Of a DNA stretch of 15,370 nt, positions 1-4,944 are shown piece after piece; position 1 is the first letter of the stretch; each line of letters starts with the position of its first letter. The stretch is taken from positions 1 to 15,370 of the forward strand of contig JAUVQZ010000041.1 in NCBI GenBank assembly GCA_030597865.1, written 5' to 3'. The notes below the pieces were generated by a model. It saw only the letters and a program-made list of their open reading frames with translations. It was not told where the DNA came from and ran no database searches. This DNA comes from Pseudomonadota bacterium. Lineage in GTDB: Bacteria > Desulfobacterota > Desulfobulbia > Desulfobulbales > SURF-16. The translations under genes and the position numbers were made by a program.

Positions 1-840
1 CGATGTCTTGTCGCGGCCGCTCACCGAGGGTGATTCCTTGCCAATAAGGACGAAGCGGGTGGTGTTACCGCGATAATCCTCGATTCCCTTGGTGACAAGC
101 TGCAACTGATAGGTCTTGATGGCCAGGGAGCTGCTAATGGCTGCCAGCGACGGATCCTTGGCAGCCATCTGGGCGGCAACACCTGTTGAGAAGACGCTCT
201 GGCAGGGGATGCCGGGCAGATTTTTTTTCAGCCACTCCCGGCATTGGGCAAGGGGCTGGGAATGGGATACCACGGTCTTGATGTCTTGCCTGTTACCGGA
301 AAAATTCACCAGGTTATGGGTGATGGGCAGAAACGCCTCACCGCAAATCTGGACCTTGCATCGTATAAAGGAGTCCAGGCTTGAGGTCACTGAACCTTCT
401 ATGGAATTCTCCAGCGGCACAATCCCGTAATCCACGCGGCCCCGTTCAACCTCGGAAAAAATATCCTCGATGGTCTCGATGGCCCGGTAGTCAGCGGTCT
501 GGCCAAAATATTTAACGGCAGCGAGATGGGAGAATGTGGCCTCCGGGCCAAGATAGGCCACCTCTGTCGATTTTTGCGAAAGGCGGCAGGTGGTTATGAT
601 TTCGTGAAAGACACTAAACAGGGCGTCGTCAGGGAATTGTCTCTTGTTATCCCTTGTTAAACGGTCGTAAATCTGGCGTTCACGAAGGGGATCCCATTTT
701 GCCCGGTTGTCCTTTGATTTCAGCATGCCGATCTCTTTGGCGCATCCCAGCCGTTCTATTAAAAGACGCAGAATGGTGTCGTCAATCTCGTCAATGCGGT
801 CGCGGACCTTACCCAAAAGGGCTTTGTTATCTTTAGACAT
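1..840 (-). CDS. pheA: Bifunctional chorismate mutase / prephenate dehydratase (P-protein), 3'-truncated by window edge
   Basis: Reading the minus strand from an ATG at 840-838 gives 280 uninterrupted codons that run off the left edge. Residues 10-90 match an AroQ chorismate mutase: VRDRID at 12-17, ER at 29-30, the lysines at 41/43, and WDPLRER at 49-55 carrying the D and RE of the active site. Residues 94-280 match prephenate dehydratase: YLGPEATFSH (96-105), VPLENSIEGS (141-150), SHSQPLAQC (192-200) and the catalytic TRF in NTTRFVLIG (259-267). The fusion converts chorismate via prephenate to phenylpyruvate in the cytoplasm, the committed branch to phenylalanine. The C-terminal ACT domain, expected to bind phenylalanine for feedback, would lie outside the window. 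No strong Shine-Dalgarno precedes the start, but the next upstream sequence is AT-rich leader. The gene is divergent from the CBS-domain gene. The identity is firm; only the length is unknown. Confidence 0.93.
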   Translation of the reverse strand, partial: MSKDNKALLGKVRDRIDEIDDTILRLLIERLGCAKEIGMLKSKDNRAKWDPLRERQIYDRLTRDNKRQFPDDALFSVFHEIITTCRLSQKSTEVAYLGPEATFSHLAAVKYFGQTADYRAIETIEDIFSEVERGRVDYGIVPLENSIEGSVTSSLDSFIRCKVQICGEAFLPITHNLVNFSGNRQDIKTVVSHSQPLAQCREWLKKNLPGIPCQSVFSTGVAAQMAAKDPSLAAISSSLAIKTYQLQLVTKGIEDYRGNTTRFVLIGKESPSVSGRDKTS

Positions 841-895
841 AGTTTTTGTTAGCAAGTAAGTGTCAGTAAGGGAATTCGTACGTTTACAAGTCACT

Positions 896-924
896 TAATT
901 AAAATAGTAGAGAAAATAAAGCAA
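896..924 (-). promoter_or_regulatory. Candidate sigma70 promoter for pheA
   Basis: On the minus strand, TTGCTT (924-919) is followed by a 17-nt spacer and TAATTA (901-896). The start of transcription would fall near 889, giving a leader of about 48 nt before the pheA ATG. The match is moderate (no TATAAT), so this is a plausible but unproven promoter. Confidence 0.35.
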
Positions 925-944
925 ATTCTTGCGCCATTCCCCCT

Positions 945-967
945 GGGGGGCAGGGAAATGGGTGGGG
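945..967 (+). other. G-quadruplex motif
   Basis: Four G-runs (945-950, 953-955, 960-962, 964-967) are separated by loops of 2, 4 and 1 nt. This satisfies the usual G3+N1-7 rule. It lies about 55-80 bp upstream of the presumed pheA transcription start and on the non-template strand for the CBS gene. Confidence 0.6.
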
Positions 968-1049
968 AAAGCCCCTTGGCATGGGGATTTTGGTGTTCGC
1001 CATGCCATCAATAGACCTTTTTTTCTTAATTGTTGAAAAGAGGGGGGTA

Positions 1050-1078
1050 TTGTTTTAGTTTGGTTAGGCTAACATAAT
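1050..1078 (+). promoter_or_regulatory. Candidate sigma70 promoter for the CBS-domain gene
   Basis: TTGTTT (1050-1055), a 17-nt spacer and CATAAT (1073-1078) form a reasonable -35/-10 pair. Transcription would start near 1085 and leave a leader of about 150 nt, which contains the two TGTTGCCTCT repeats. Confidence 0.35.
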
Positions 1079-1239
1079 AAACCCACTCTTATTCGTCCTG
1101 TTGCCTCTCCCGTATATTTCAGGGTTTCCTAGTGGAAATGTTGCCTCTGATCTCGTTTGAACAGTGCCGTTATTCGAGGCTACCTATTTTTTAAATAGCA
1201 CCAAGAGACTCCTTGGCGAGTCAGCATGTTAATCCAGCT

Positions 1240-1842
1240 ATGAAAATTAAAAATTGGATGCAGTCAGAACCTGTAACCATTGATCGCCAGGCCCTTTTGC
1301 AGGATGCATCAACATTGATGAATGAGCATGGAATTCGCCATCTCCCTGTTGTTGATGACCAAGAGAGCCTGATCGGCTTTATAACCGAAAGCGACCTTCG
1401 CCATTTCTCTTTCCCTGCCATGGTCGAGGACATCCCTGTTCATCAGGTGATGGTCATTAATCCGATAACGATTAATCCCAATGCCAGCATTGAAACAGCC
1501 GCCCGGCTGATCCATGACTACAAGATTGGCGGCCTGCCGGTTTTGGATAAGAAAAGACTGGTGGGCATCATCACCTTATCCGATATCCTGGCGGCCTTCA
1601 TTGAGGTGATGGGGCTTCTGAAGCAATCCACCCGCCTTGATGTCATCGTTAGCAAGAAGGGTGGGGTGGAAGACGTTACCAGGATCATTAAGGAAAATAA
1701 GGGTGAGATTGTCAGTGTGGCCCAGGAGAGCCAGTCTTCCCGGCGTAAGGTCCATTATTTCCGCTTGGAAAAATGTGACCCTGCACCTATTGTGGCGGCC
1801 CTTGAGAAAAATGGCCATAAGGTTGTCTCGGTGATGGAGTAG
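1240..1842 (+). CDS. CBS-CBS-ACT domain protein (AcuB-like)
   Basis: This is a 200-residue cytoplasmic protein with two CBS repeats (about 6-52 and 68-116; GIRHLPVVDD and KIGGLPVLDK are the typical second-strand signatures, each followed by GFITESD or GIITLSD). A C-terminal ACT-like module (about 131-200) follows. The architecture matches proteins annotated as AcuB. CBS pairs bind adenosyl ligands such as AMP, ATP or SAM; the ligand here is unknown. I chose ATG 1240 because MKIKNWMQSEPVTI is the usual start of this family. A TTG at 1213 in the same frame would add nine residues that match nothing, and neither start has a good Shine-Dalgarno. The gene is upstream of the HcyBio gene but separated from it by a new promoter and a terminator, so the two are probably not one transcript. 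A sensory or regulatory role is inferred. Confidence 0.85.
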   Translation: MKIKNWMQSEPVTIDRQALLQDASTLMNEHGIRHLPVVDDQESLIGFITESDLRHFSFPAMVEDIPVHQVMVINPITINPNASIETAARLIHDYKIGGLPVLDKKRLVGIITLSDILAAFIEVMGLLKQSTRLDVIVSKKGGVEDVTRIIKENKGEIVSVAQESQSSRRKVHYFRLEKCDPAPIVAALEKNGHKVVSVME

Positions 1843-1854
1843 GCAGCCAAAGGG

Positions 1855-1882
1855 TTGAGATCATCCGCAGTGGATAGATAAT
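1855..1882 (+). promoter_or_regulatory. Candidate sigma70 promoter for the HcyBio leader
   Basis: TTGAGA (1855-1860), a 16-nt spacer and GATAAT (1877-1882) each match consensus at 5 of 6 positions. The promoter starts just 13 bp after the CBS stop codon. Transcription would begin near 1889, some 17 nt before the first helix of the structured leader, which suits a regulated leader RNA. Confidence 0.5.
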
Positions 1883-1888
1883 GTATAA

Positions 1889-2123
1889 CTATTTAGCGTA
1901 TTAGCTGTTTAGGCGGTAGGTGCCCCGCAGGAGATAAGCGTAGACTTCGAATACCTTGGGGTGCTATTAGGTGAAGATGATTTTTCGCCTTTCCTGCATT
2001 TTTACTAACAGTCTTCAGCCTAAACAACCTGAACAGACACCCTAATGTTTTAATTTCTTGAAAATATCGGTAAGTCATTATACAAAGAAAGCCCGCCAAG
2101 GTGATTGCCATGGTGGGCTTTTT
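1889..2123 (+). promoter_or_regulatory. Structured 5' leader with terminator: candidate cis-regulatory RNA (riboswitch-like)
   Basis: An outer helix TGTTTAGGC (1906-1914) / GCCTAAACA (2018-2026), nine perfect pairs, encloses two hairpins. These are GTGCCCC (1920-1926) with GGGGTGC (1958-1964), using two G-U pairs, and AGGTGAA (1969-1975) with TTCGCCT (1984-1990), using one. An intrinsic terminator follows at 2089-2123, then the HcyBio ATG at 2160. Alternative pairings exist: ATTAGGTG (1966-1973) with CACCCTAAT (2038-2046, one bulge), and GGCGG (1912-1916) with CCGCC (2093-2097) of the terminator's 5' arm, which would act as an antiterminator. It matches none of the SAM or SAH riboswitch consensus sequences I can recall. 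The folding was done by eye and the ligand is unknown. A plain unregulated leader is possible. Confidence 0.4.
2089..2123 (+). terminator. Intrinsic terminator / attenuator before HcyBio
   Basis: AAGCCCGCCA (2089-2098) pairs with TGGTGGGCTT (2111-2120), ten pairs with one G-U. A small inner GG/CC extension is possible, and the hairpin runs straight into TTTTT (2119-2123). It ends 36 nt before the HcyBio ATG. It therefore either ends leftover CBS transcription or, more interestingly, acts as an attenuator for the downstream gene. Confidence 0.75.
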
Positions 2124-2159
2124 AGTTGAAACTTGACCCCTGGGATTAGGACTGAAGAT

Positions 2160-3335
2160 ATGACAAAGAAGGCTTTTAAGGTTGAAAAAACCTATGAAGA
2201 GATAAACGCCCGGATTAAGGCGGGTGAGGCCGTGGTTGTTACTGCTGAAGAGATGGTTGGTATCGTTAAAGAGCACGGAGCTGAAGAAGCGGCCCGCAAG
2301 GTGGACGTTGTTACCACCGGCACCTTTTCTCCCATGTGTTCCTCCGGCGCTATTATTAATTTCGGCCATACCAATCCCACCATTAAGGCGTCAAAGGTGT
2401 GGCTCAATGATGTCATGGCCTATGCTGGACTGGCAGCGGTTGATATTTATCTTGGCGCTGCAGAGGTGGCAGAGGACGATCCCCTCAACAAGGTCTTTCC
2501 CGGTAGTTTTCGATATGGTGGAGGGCATGTCATTGAGGATCTTGTCGCCGGTAAAAAGGTGAAGCTCAAGGCCATCGGCTATGGAACAGACTGCTATCCA
2601 GCCACTGAGGCGGAAAAAGAGGTGACCTTGGCGGACCTACCCTATGCCCTGCTGTTAAATCCTCGTAATTGTTATCAAAATTACAACTGTGCGGTTAATT
2701 TATCAGACAAGCCCATCTATACCTATATGGGAACATTATTACCAAAGGGTAAAAATGCCAATTTTTGCAGTGCCGGCGAGTTAAGCCCCCTTATGAATGA
2801 TCCCTTATACAAAACAATAGGTATGGGCACCCGCATCTTTTTGGGTGGGGCTGTTGGCTATGTGACCTGCCAGGGCACCCAGCATAACCCTAATGCCCCT
2901 CGCCTCGATAATGGCACCCCGAAAAAGCCGGCTGGCACCCTTATGCTCCAGGGGGATATGAAGGAGATGTCTGCCGAATGGTTGAAGGGTATTTCCATGC
3001 AGGGTTATGGGACCACCATGGCCGTGGGTGTTGGCATCCCGATTCCCATTCTGAACGAGGAGATGGCCGCCTTTACCGGTGTTTCCGATGGGGAATTGTT
3101 TACCCAGGTTGTTGATTATTCCTACGACTACTCCCACGGGGTGTCCCGGAATTATGGTGAGGTCTCTTACGCCCAGCTCAAAAGCGGTGAGATTGAGGTG
3201 AACGGCAAGATGGTCAAGACTGCGCCGCTCTCCAGCATGGTCAAGGCCCGGGAAATCGCCCATATCCTTAAGGAGTGGATCCAGAAGGGTGATTTTCTGA
3301 TAGAAAAACCCATTCAGACCCTGCCTGATAAATAG
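2160..3335 (+). CDS. HcyBio (DUF39) homocysteine biosynthesis protein, sulfur-incorporating
   Basis: This 391-residue soluble protein is recognisable as the HcyBio/DUF39 family. That family is implicated in methanogens in forming homocysteine directly from aspartate semialdehyde and a sulfide source, bypassing O-acyl-homoserine. Visible family-like blocks are TGTFSPMCSSGAIINFGH (53-70), IGYGTDCYP (139-147), NPRNCYQNYNCAVN (167-180), NFCSAGELSP (201-210) and GGAVGYVTCQGTQHNP (229-244). Cysteines at 60, 145, 171, 177, 203 and 237 are candidates for persulfide or cluster chemistry. ATG 2160 is chosen because AGGA at 2148-2151 lies eight bases upstream; an in-frame TTG at 2133 has no such site and sits near the terminator. 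Archaeal relatives often have C-terminal CBS domains, absent here, and usually work with a NIL/ferredoxin-domain partner, which is not in the window. It is followed 8 bp later by the LarE-like gene. Sulfur-source details are inferred. Confidence 0.85.
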   Translation: MTKKAFKVEKTYEEINARIKAGEAVVVTAEEMVGIVKEHGAEEAARKVDVVTTGTFSPMCSSGAIINFGHTNPTIKASKVWLNDVMAYAGLAAVDIYLGAAEVAEDDPLNKVFPGSFRYGGGHVIEDLVAGKKVKLKAIGYGTDCYPATEAEKEVTLADLPYALLLNPRNCYQNYNCAVNLSDKPIYTYMGTLLPKGKNANFCSAGELSPLMNDPLYKTIGMGTRIFLGGAVGYVTCQGTQHNPNAPRLDNGTPKKPAGTLMLQGDMKEMSAEWLKGISMQGYGTTMAVGVGIPIPILNEEMAAFTGVSDGELFTQVVDYSYDYSHGVSRNYGEVSYAQLKSGEIEVNGKMVKTAPLSSMVKAREIAHILKEWIQKGDFLIEKPIQTLPDK

Positions 3336-3343
3336 CAATCCCT

Positions 3344-4138
3344 GTGGTGAACAATAATCAGCAGGAGCTCATTATTGCCCTTGAGGGGTGGTTTGCTGCA
3401 AGGCAGCAGGTTGCTGTCGCTTTTTCAGGAGGGGTTGATAGTTCACTGCTTTTTTTTCTGGGCAGCCGGGTCCTTGGCCGTAATTGCCGGGGCCTCTTTG
3501 CTAAGACCCCGCTCATTGCCAGCCATCAGGTGGCTTCTGCCAGGGATTTTGCCCATCAATATAATCTTGCCCTTGAGGAAAGGTTGTTTTCACCCCTTAG
3601 GCTCCCTGGTTTTTCTGAAAACAGGAGTGATCGTTGTTATATCTGCAAGAAAGGTCTCTATCAAGATATGAAGGCCTCCCTGGCGCCTGGTTGGCATCTT
3701 GCCGACGGCACTAATCTTGATGATGACCCTGATCAACGGCCAGGATTCCAGGCCATCCGTGAACTAGGTGTTGCCACACCGTTTCTGGCATGCAAAATTG
3801 GCAAAAAGCAGATACGACAATTAAGCCGCGCCCTCGGTCTTGCCACCTGGGACAAACCAAGTGACTCCTGTCTGGCCACCCGTATCCCAAGGGACACATT
3901 CATTACCACGGAAGGGTTGCAGAGGGTAGAGGACGCTGAAGGGGTTCTCCGCTATCTTGGCTTCGAGGGTGTGCGGGCAAACCTCCAGGATGATAACATC
4001 CTCCTGACATTTAGGGAGGGTGATTTGGAGAGGGCCACATCCCCTGAAATGCGCAGCAATATTAAAGAAAAAATGGCAAAGCACTGTTTTTCAAAAGTTT
4101 TTCTTGATCTTTCTGAGCGACAGGTTATCTTGCCTTGA
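3344..4138 (+). CDS. larE: LarE-type ATP-dependent sulfur transferase (PP-loop ATPase)
   Basis: This is a 264-residue cytoplasmic PP-loop protein. SGGVDSS (28-34) is the adenylylation loop, RCYICK lies at 97-102, ADGTNLDD at 120-127, and KPSDSCLATRIP at 171-182 matches the LarE sulfur-transfer site. LarE adenylylates and thiolates the pyridinium dinucleotide precursor of the lactate-racemase nickel cofactor. This homologue has Cys98, Cys101 and Cys176, the three-cysteine pattern expected of [4Fe-4S] LarE forms that transfer cluster sulfur rather than sacrificing a cysteine (inference). Length is normal for the family. The start is GTG 3344, or the adjacent GTG 3347; there is no Shine-Dalgarno, so coupling to the HcyBio stop 8 bp upstream is likely. 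No larA, larB or larC is present, and the operon with HcyBio suggests a role in sulfur delivery instead. The gene symbol names the family, not a proven role. Confidence 0.82.
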   Translation: MVNNNQQELIIALEGWFAARQQVAVAFSGGVDSSLLFFLGSRVLGRNCRGLFAKTPLIASHQVASARDFAHQYNLALEERLFSPLRLPGFSENRSDRCYICKKGLYQDMKASLAPGWHLADGTNLDDDPDQRPGFQAIRELGVATPFLACKIGKKQIRQLSRALGLATWDKPSDSCLATRIPRDTFITTEGLQRVEDAEGVLRYLGFEGVRANLQDDNILLTFREGDLERATSPEMRSNIKEKMAKHCFSKVFLDLSERQVILP

Positions 4139-4203
4139 AATGCTCATAGTACAGGCTATAGCTGAGTTTCACTCAGATAAGTAACACTCTGAAGAAAGCC
4201 ACC

Positions 4204-4247
4204 TTGAAAATCACCCCCAAAACGGGTTCAAAATTTTTCTTTTTTTT
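4204..4247 (+). terminator. Weak candidate terminator after the HcyBio-LarE operon
   Basis: TTGAA (4204-4208) can pair with TTCAA (4227-4231) and CCC (4214-4216) with GGG (4224-4226). A 5-nt bulge separates the two helices. A long T-rich tract (4234-4247, broken by one C) follows. The stem is poor but the U-tract is strong. Confidence 0.35.
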
Positions 4248-4298
4248 AATTGTCAAAGTTGATATTTGAAAATATCCATAAAAAACAGATAGTTTTAT

Positions 4299-4326
4299 TT
4301 GACAACCACTTCTCGTTTAGTACAAT
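4299..4326 (+). promoter_or_regulatory. Strong sigma70 promoter of the HU gene
   Basis: A consensus TTGACA (4299-4304), a 16-nt spacer and TACAAT (4321-4326) follow an AT-rich stretch that could act as an UP element. Transcription should start near 4333. Strength fits an abundant nucleoid protein. The promoter lies inside an inverted repeat described separately. Confidence 0.8.
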
Positions 4327-4341
4327 TTCCTACTAACGAGA
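4311..4341. promoter_or_regulatory. Operator-like inverted repeat over the HU -10 region
   Basis: TCTCGTTTAGTA (4311-4322) and TACTAACGAGA (4331-4341) are complementary over 11 bp, with one extra T in the left arm. The 8-nt centre is CAATTTCC. The dyad covers the -10 box and the presumed start of transcription, where a bound protein would block RNA polymerase. A second AT-rich dyad, GATATTT/AAATATC, lies at 4261-4276 upstream of the -35. No known regulator is assigned. Confidence 0.55.
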
Positions 4342-4378
4342 ACATTTACCCCAAATTGTAACGCGAGGAGAAAAGAGA

Positions 4379-4651
4379 ATGAATAAAAGTGAATTGGTAG
4401 ACAACATGGCTTCTGCTGCAGGTATCAGTAAAGCCGCTGCTGAAAAAGCATTAACTGGTCTTCTTGATTCCATCACCAATGCACTCTCAAGTGGTGACAA
4501 AGTAACACTGGTCGGATTTGGAACCTTTTCAACTTCTGACAGGGCTGCCCGTCAGGGACGTAATCCCCAAACCGGTGCCACCATTAAGATTGCAGCCCGC
4601 ACTGTTGCACGTTTCAAGCCCGGCAGCAAGCTTGCAGACGCCGTTAAATAG
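4379..4651 (+). CDS. hup: DNA-binding protein HU
   Basis: This 90-residue protein has the exact length and pattern of bacterial HU. It has N-terminal helices with NKSELVDNMA (2-11), followed by the beta-arm signature GFGTFSTSDRAARQGRNPQTG spanning about 46-66, where the RNP tip carries the DNA-intercalating proline. The C-terminal end is FKPGSKLADAVK. HU binds and bends DNA without strong sequence preference and shapes the nucleoid. GAGGAG (4365-4370), eight bases before the ATG, is an excellent ribosome binding site. The gene stands alone with its own strong promoter and a strong terminator after its 3' region. IHF is excluded as a better fit because of the short length and HU-like arm sequence, though these families are close. 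Confidence 0.95.
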   Translation: MNKSELVDNMASAAGISKAAAEKALTGLLDSITNALSSGDKVTLVGFGTFSTSDRAARQGRNPQTGATIKIAARTVARFKPGSKLADAVK

Positions 4652-4791
4652 TTTTCATTCATGACCTAACCTTCCTGACGTCTATAAAGAAGGTTACAAG
4701 TTTGAATATTTTTTCCGTGACTCTTGGTTGAGTCGGGGAGACGGAAAAGTATAAAAAAAGCGTAATGGCGAAATGCCATTACGCTTTTTTT
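4652..4791 (+). other. Structured 3' region of the HU transcript (three successive hairpins; possible sRNA)
   Basis: After the HU stop there are three hairpins in a row. The first is TAACCTTC (4667-4674) / GAAGGTTA (4689-4696). The second is compound: TTTTCCGT (4711-4718) / ACGGAAAA (4741-4748) around GACTC (4719-4723) / GAGTC (4730-4734), with a 6-nt GGGGAG bulge. The third is the terminator hairpin at 4753-4791. No promoter is obvious inside, so any small RNA would come from processing of the hup mRNA. It might also be a plain untranslated region. Confidence 0.4.
4753..4791 (+). terminator. Perfect 17-bp intrinsic terminator, likely bidirectional
   Basis: Positions 4753-4769 pair perfectly with 4775-4791 around a GAAAT loop. 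The outer part is A7/T7 and the inner part GCGTAATGGC/GCCATTACGC. It ends the HU transcript in the forward direction. Because the A-run becomes a U-run on the other strand, it can also stop xseA transcripts that read leftward through the tRNA locus. Confidence 0.93.
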
Positions 4792-4823
4792 ATTTCAAAA
4801 AATTTCCCCCCAAAAGGGCTTCC

Positions 4824-4852
4824 TTGATTTTTTAAAAAAGAACCACTATAGA
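4824..4852 (+). promoter_or_regulatory. Promoter of tRNA-Pro
   Basis: TTGATT (4824-4829), a 17-nt spacer and TATAGA (4847-4852) lie 15 bp upstream of the mature tRNA 5' end, leaving a short precursor leader. It is preceded by the HU terminator, so the tRNA must have its own promoter. Confidence 0.6.
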
Positions 4853-4867
4853 TACAGCCTTACAGGT

Positions 4868-4944
4868 CGGGATGTGGCTCAGTCTGGTAGAGCACCTGCT
4901 TCGGGGGTAGGGGGCCGGAGGTTCAAATCCTCTCATCCCGACCA
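4868..4944 (+). tRNA. tRNA-Pro (anticodon CGG), CCA encoded
   Basis: A full cloverleaf can be drawn by hand. The acceptor stem is CGGGATG (4868-4874) / CATCCCG (4934-4940), with discriminator A4941 and encoded CCA (4942-4944). The D stem is GCTC/GAGC (4877-4880, 4890-4893), with GG in the loop. The anticodon stem is CCTGC/GTAGG (4895-4899, 4907-4911). The anticodon loop TTCGGGG puts CGG at 4902-4904, which reads CCG proline codons. The T stem is GGAGG/CCTCT (4917-4921, 4929-4933) with loop TTCAAAT. All stems are paired apart from G-U pairs at one anticodon-stem and one T-stem position. Its last 22 nt overlap the antisense 3' end of xseA. Confidence 0.95.

Larger units (their letters stand above)
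841..1239. other. Divergent intergenic region between pheA and the CBS-domain gene
   Basis: I see no convincing coding frame here. It holds a candidate pheA promoter (896-924, minus), a four-run G-quadruplex motif (945-967), an 8-bp inverted repeat TGGCATGG/CCATGCCA (977-984 and 1000-1007, loop 15) followed ten bases later by seven T (1018-1024), a candidate forward promoter (1050-1078), a perfect 10-bp direct repeat (1099-1108 and 1139-1148), and a small AT-rich dyad CTATTT/AAATAG (1184-1198) just upstream of the CBS gene. The region is long for a housekeeping divergent spacer. Confidence 0.6.

Noticed and set aside
977..1024. Inverted repeat TGGCATGG/CCATGCCA with downstream T-run as a terminator
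   Set aside because: The loop is 15 nt and the T-run begins ten bases after the stem. No forward gene lies upstream to terminate.
1893..2369. 158-codon minus-strand ORF over the HcyBio leader
   Set aside because: It runs antisense through HcyBio codons and the structured leader, matches no family, and has no ribosome site. It is a shadow frame.
4868..4944. tRNA-Pro 3' end as a prophage or island attachment site
   Set aside because: There is no integrase, no direct repeat of the tRNA 3' end in the window, and the neighbours are all core genes.
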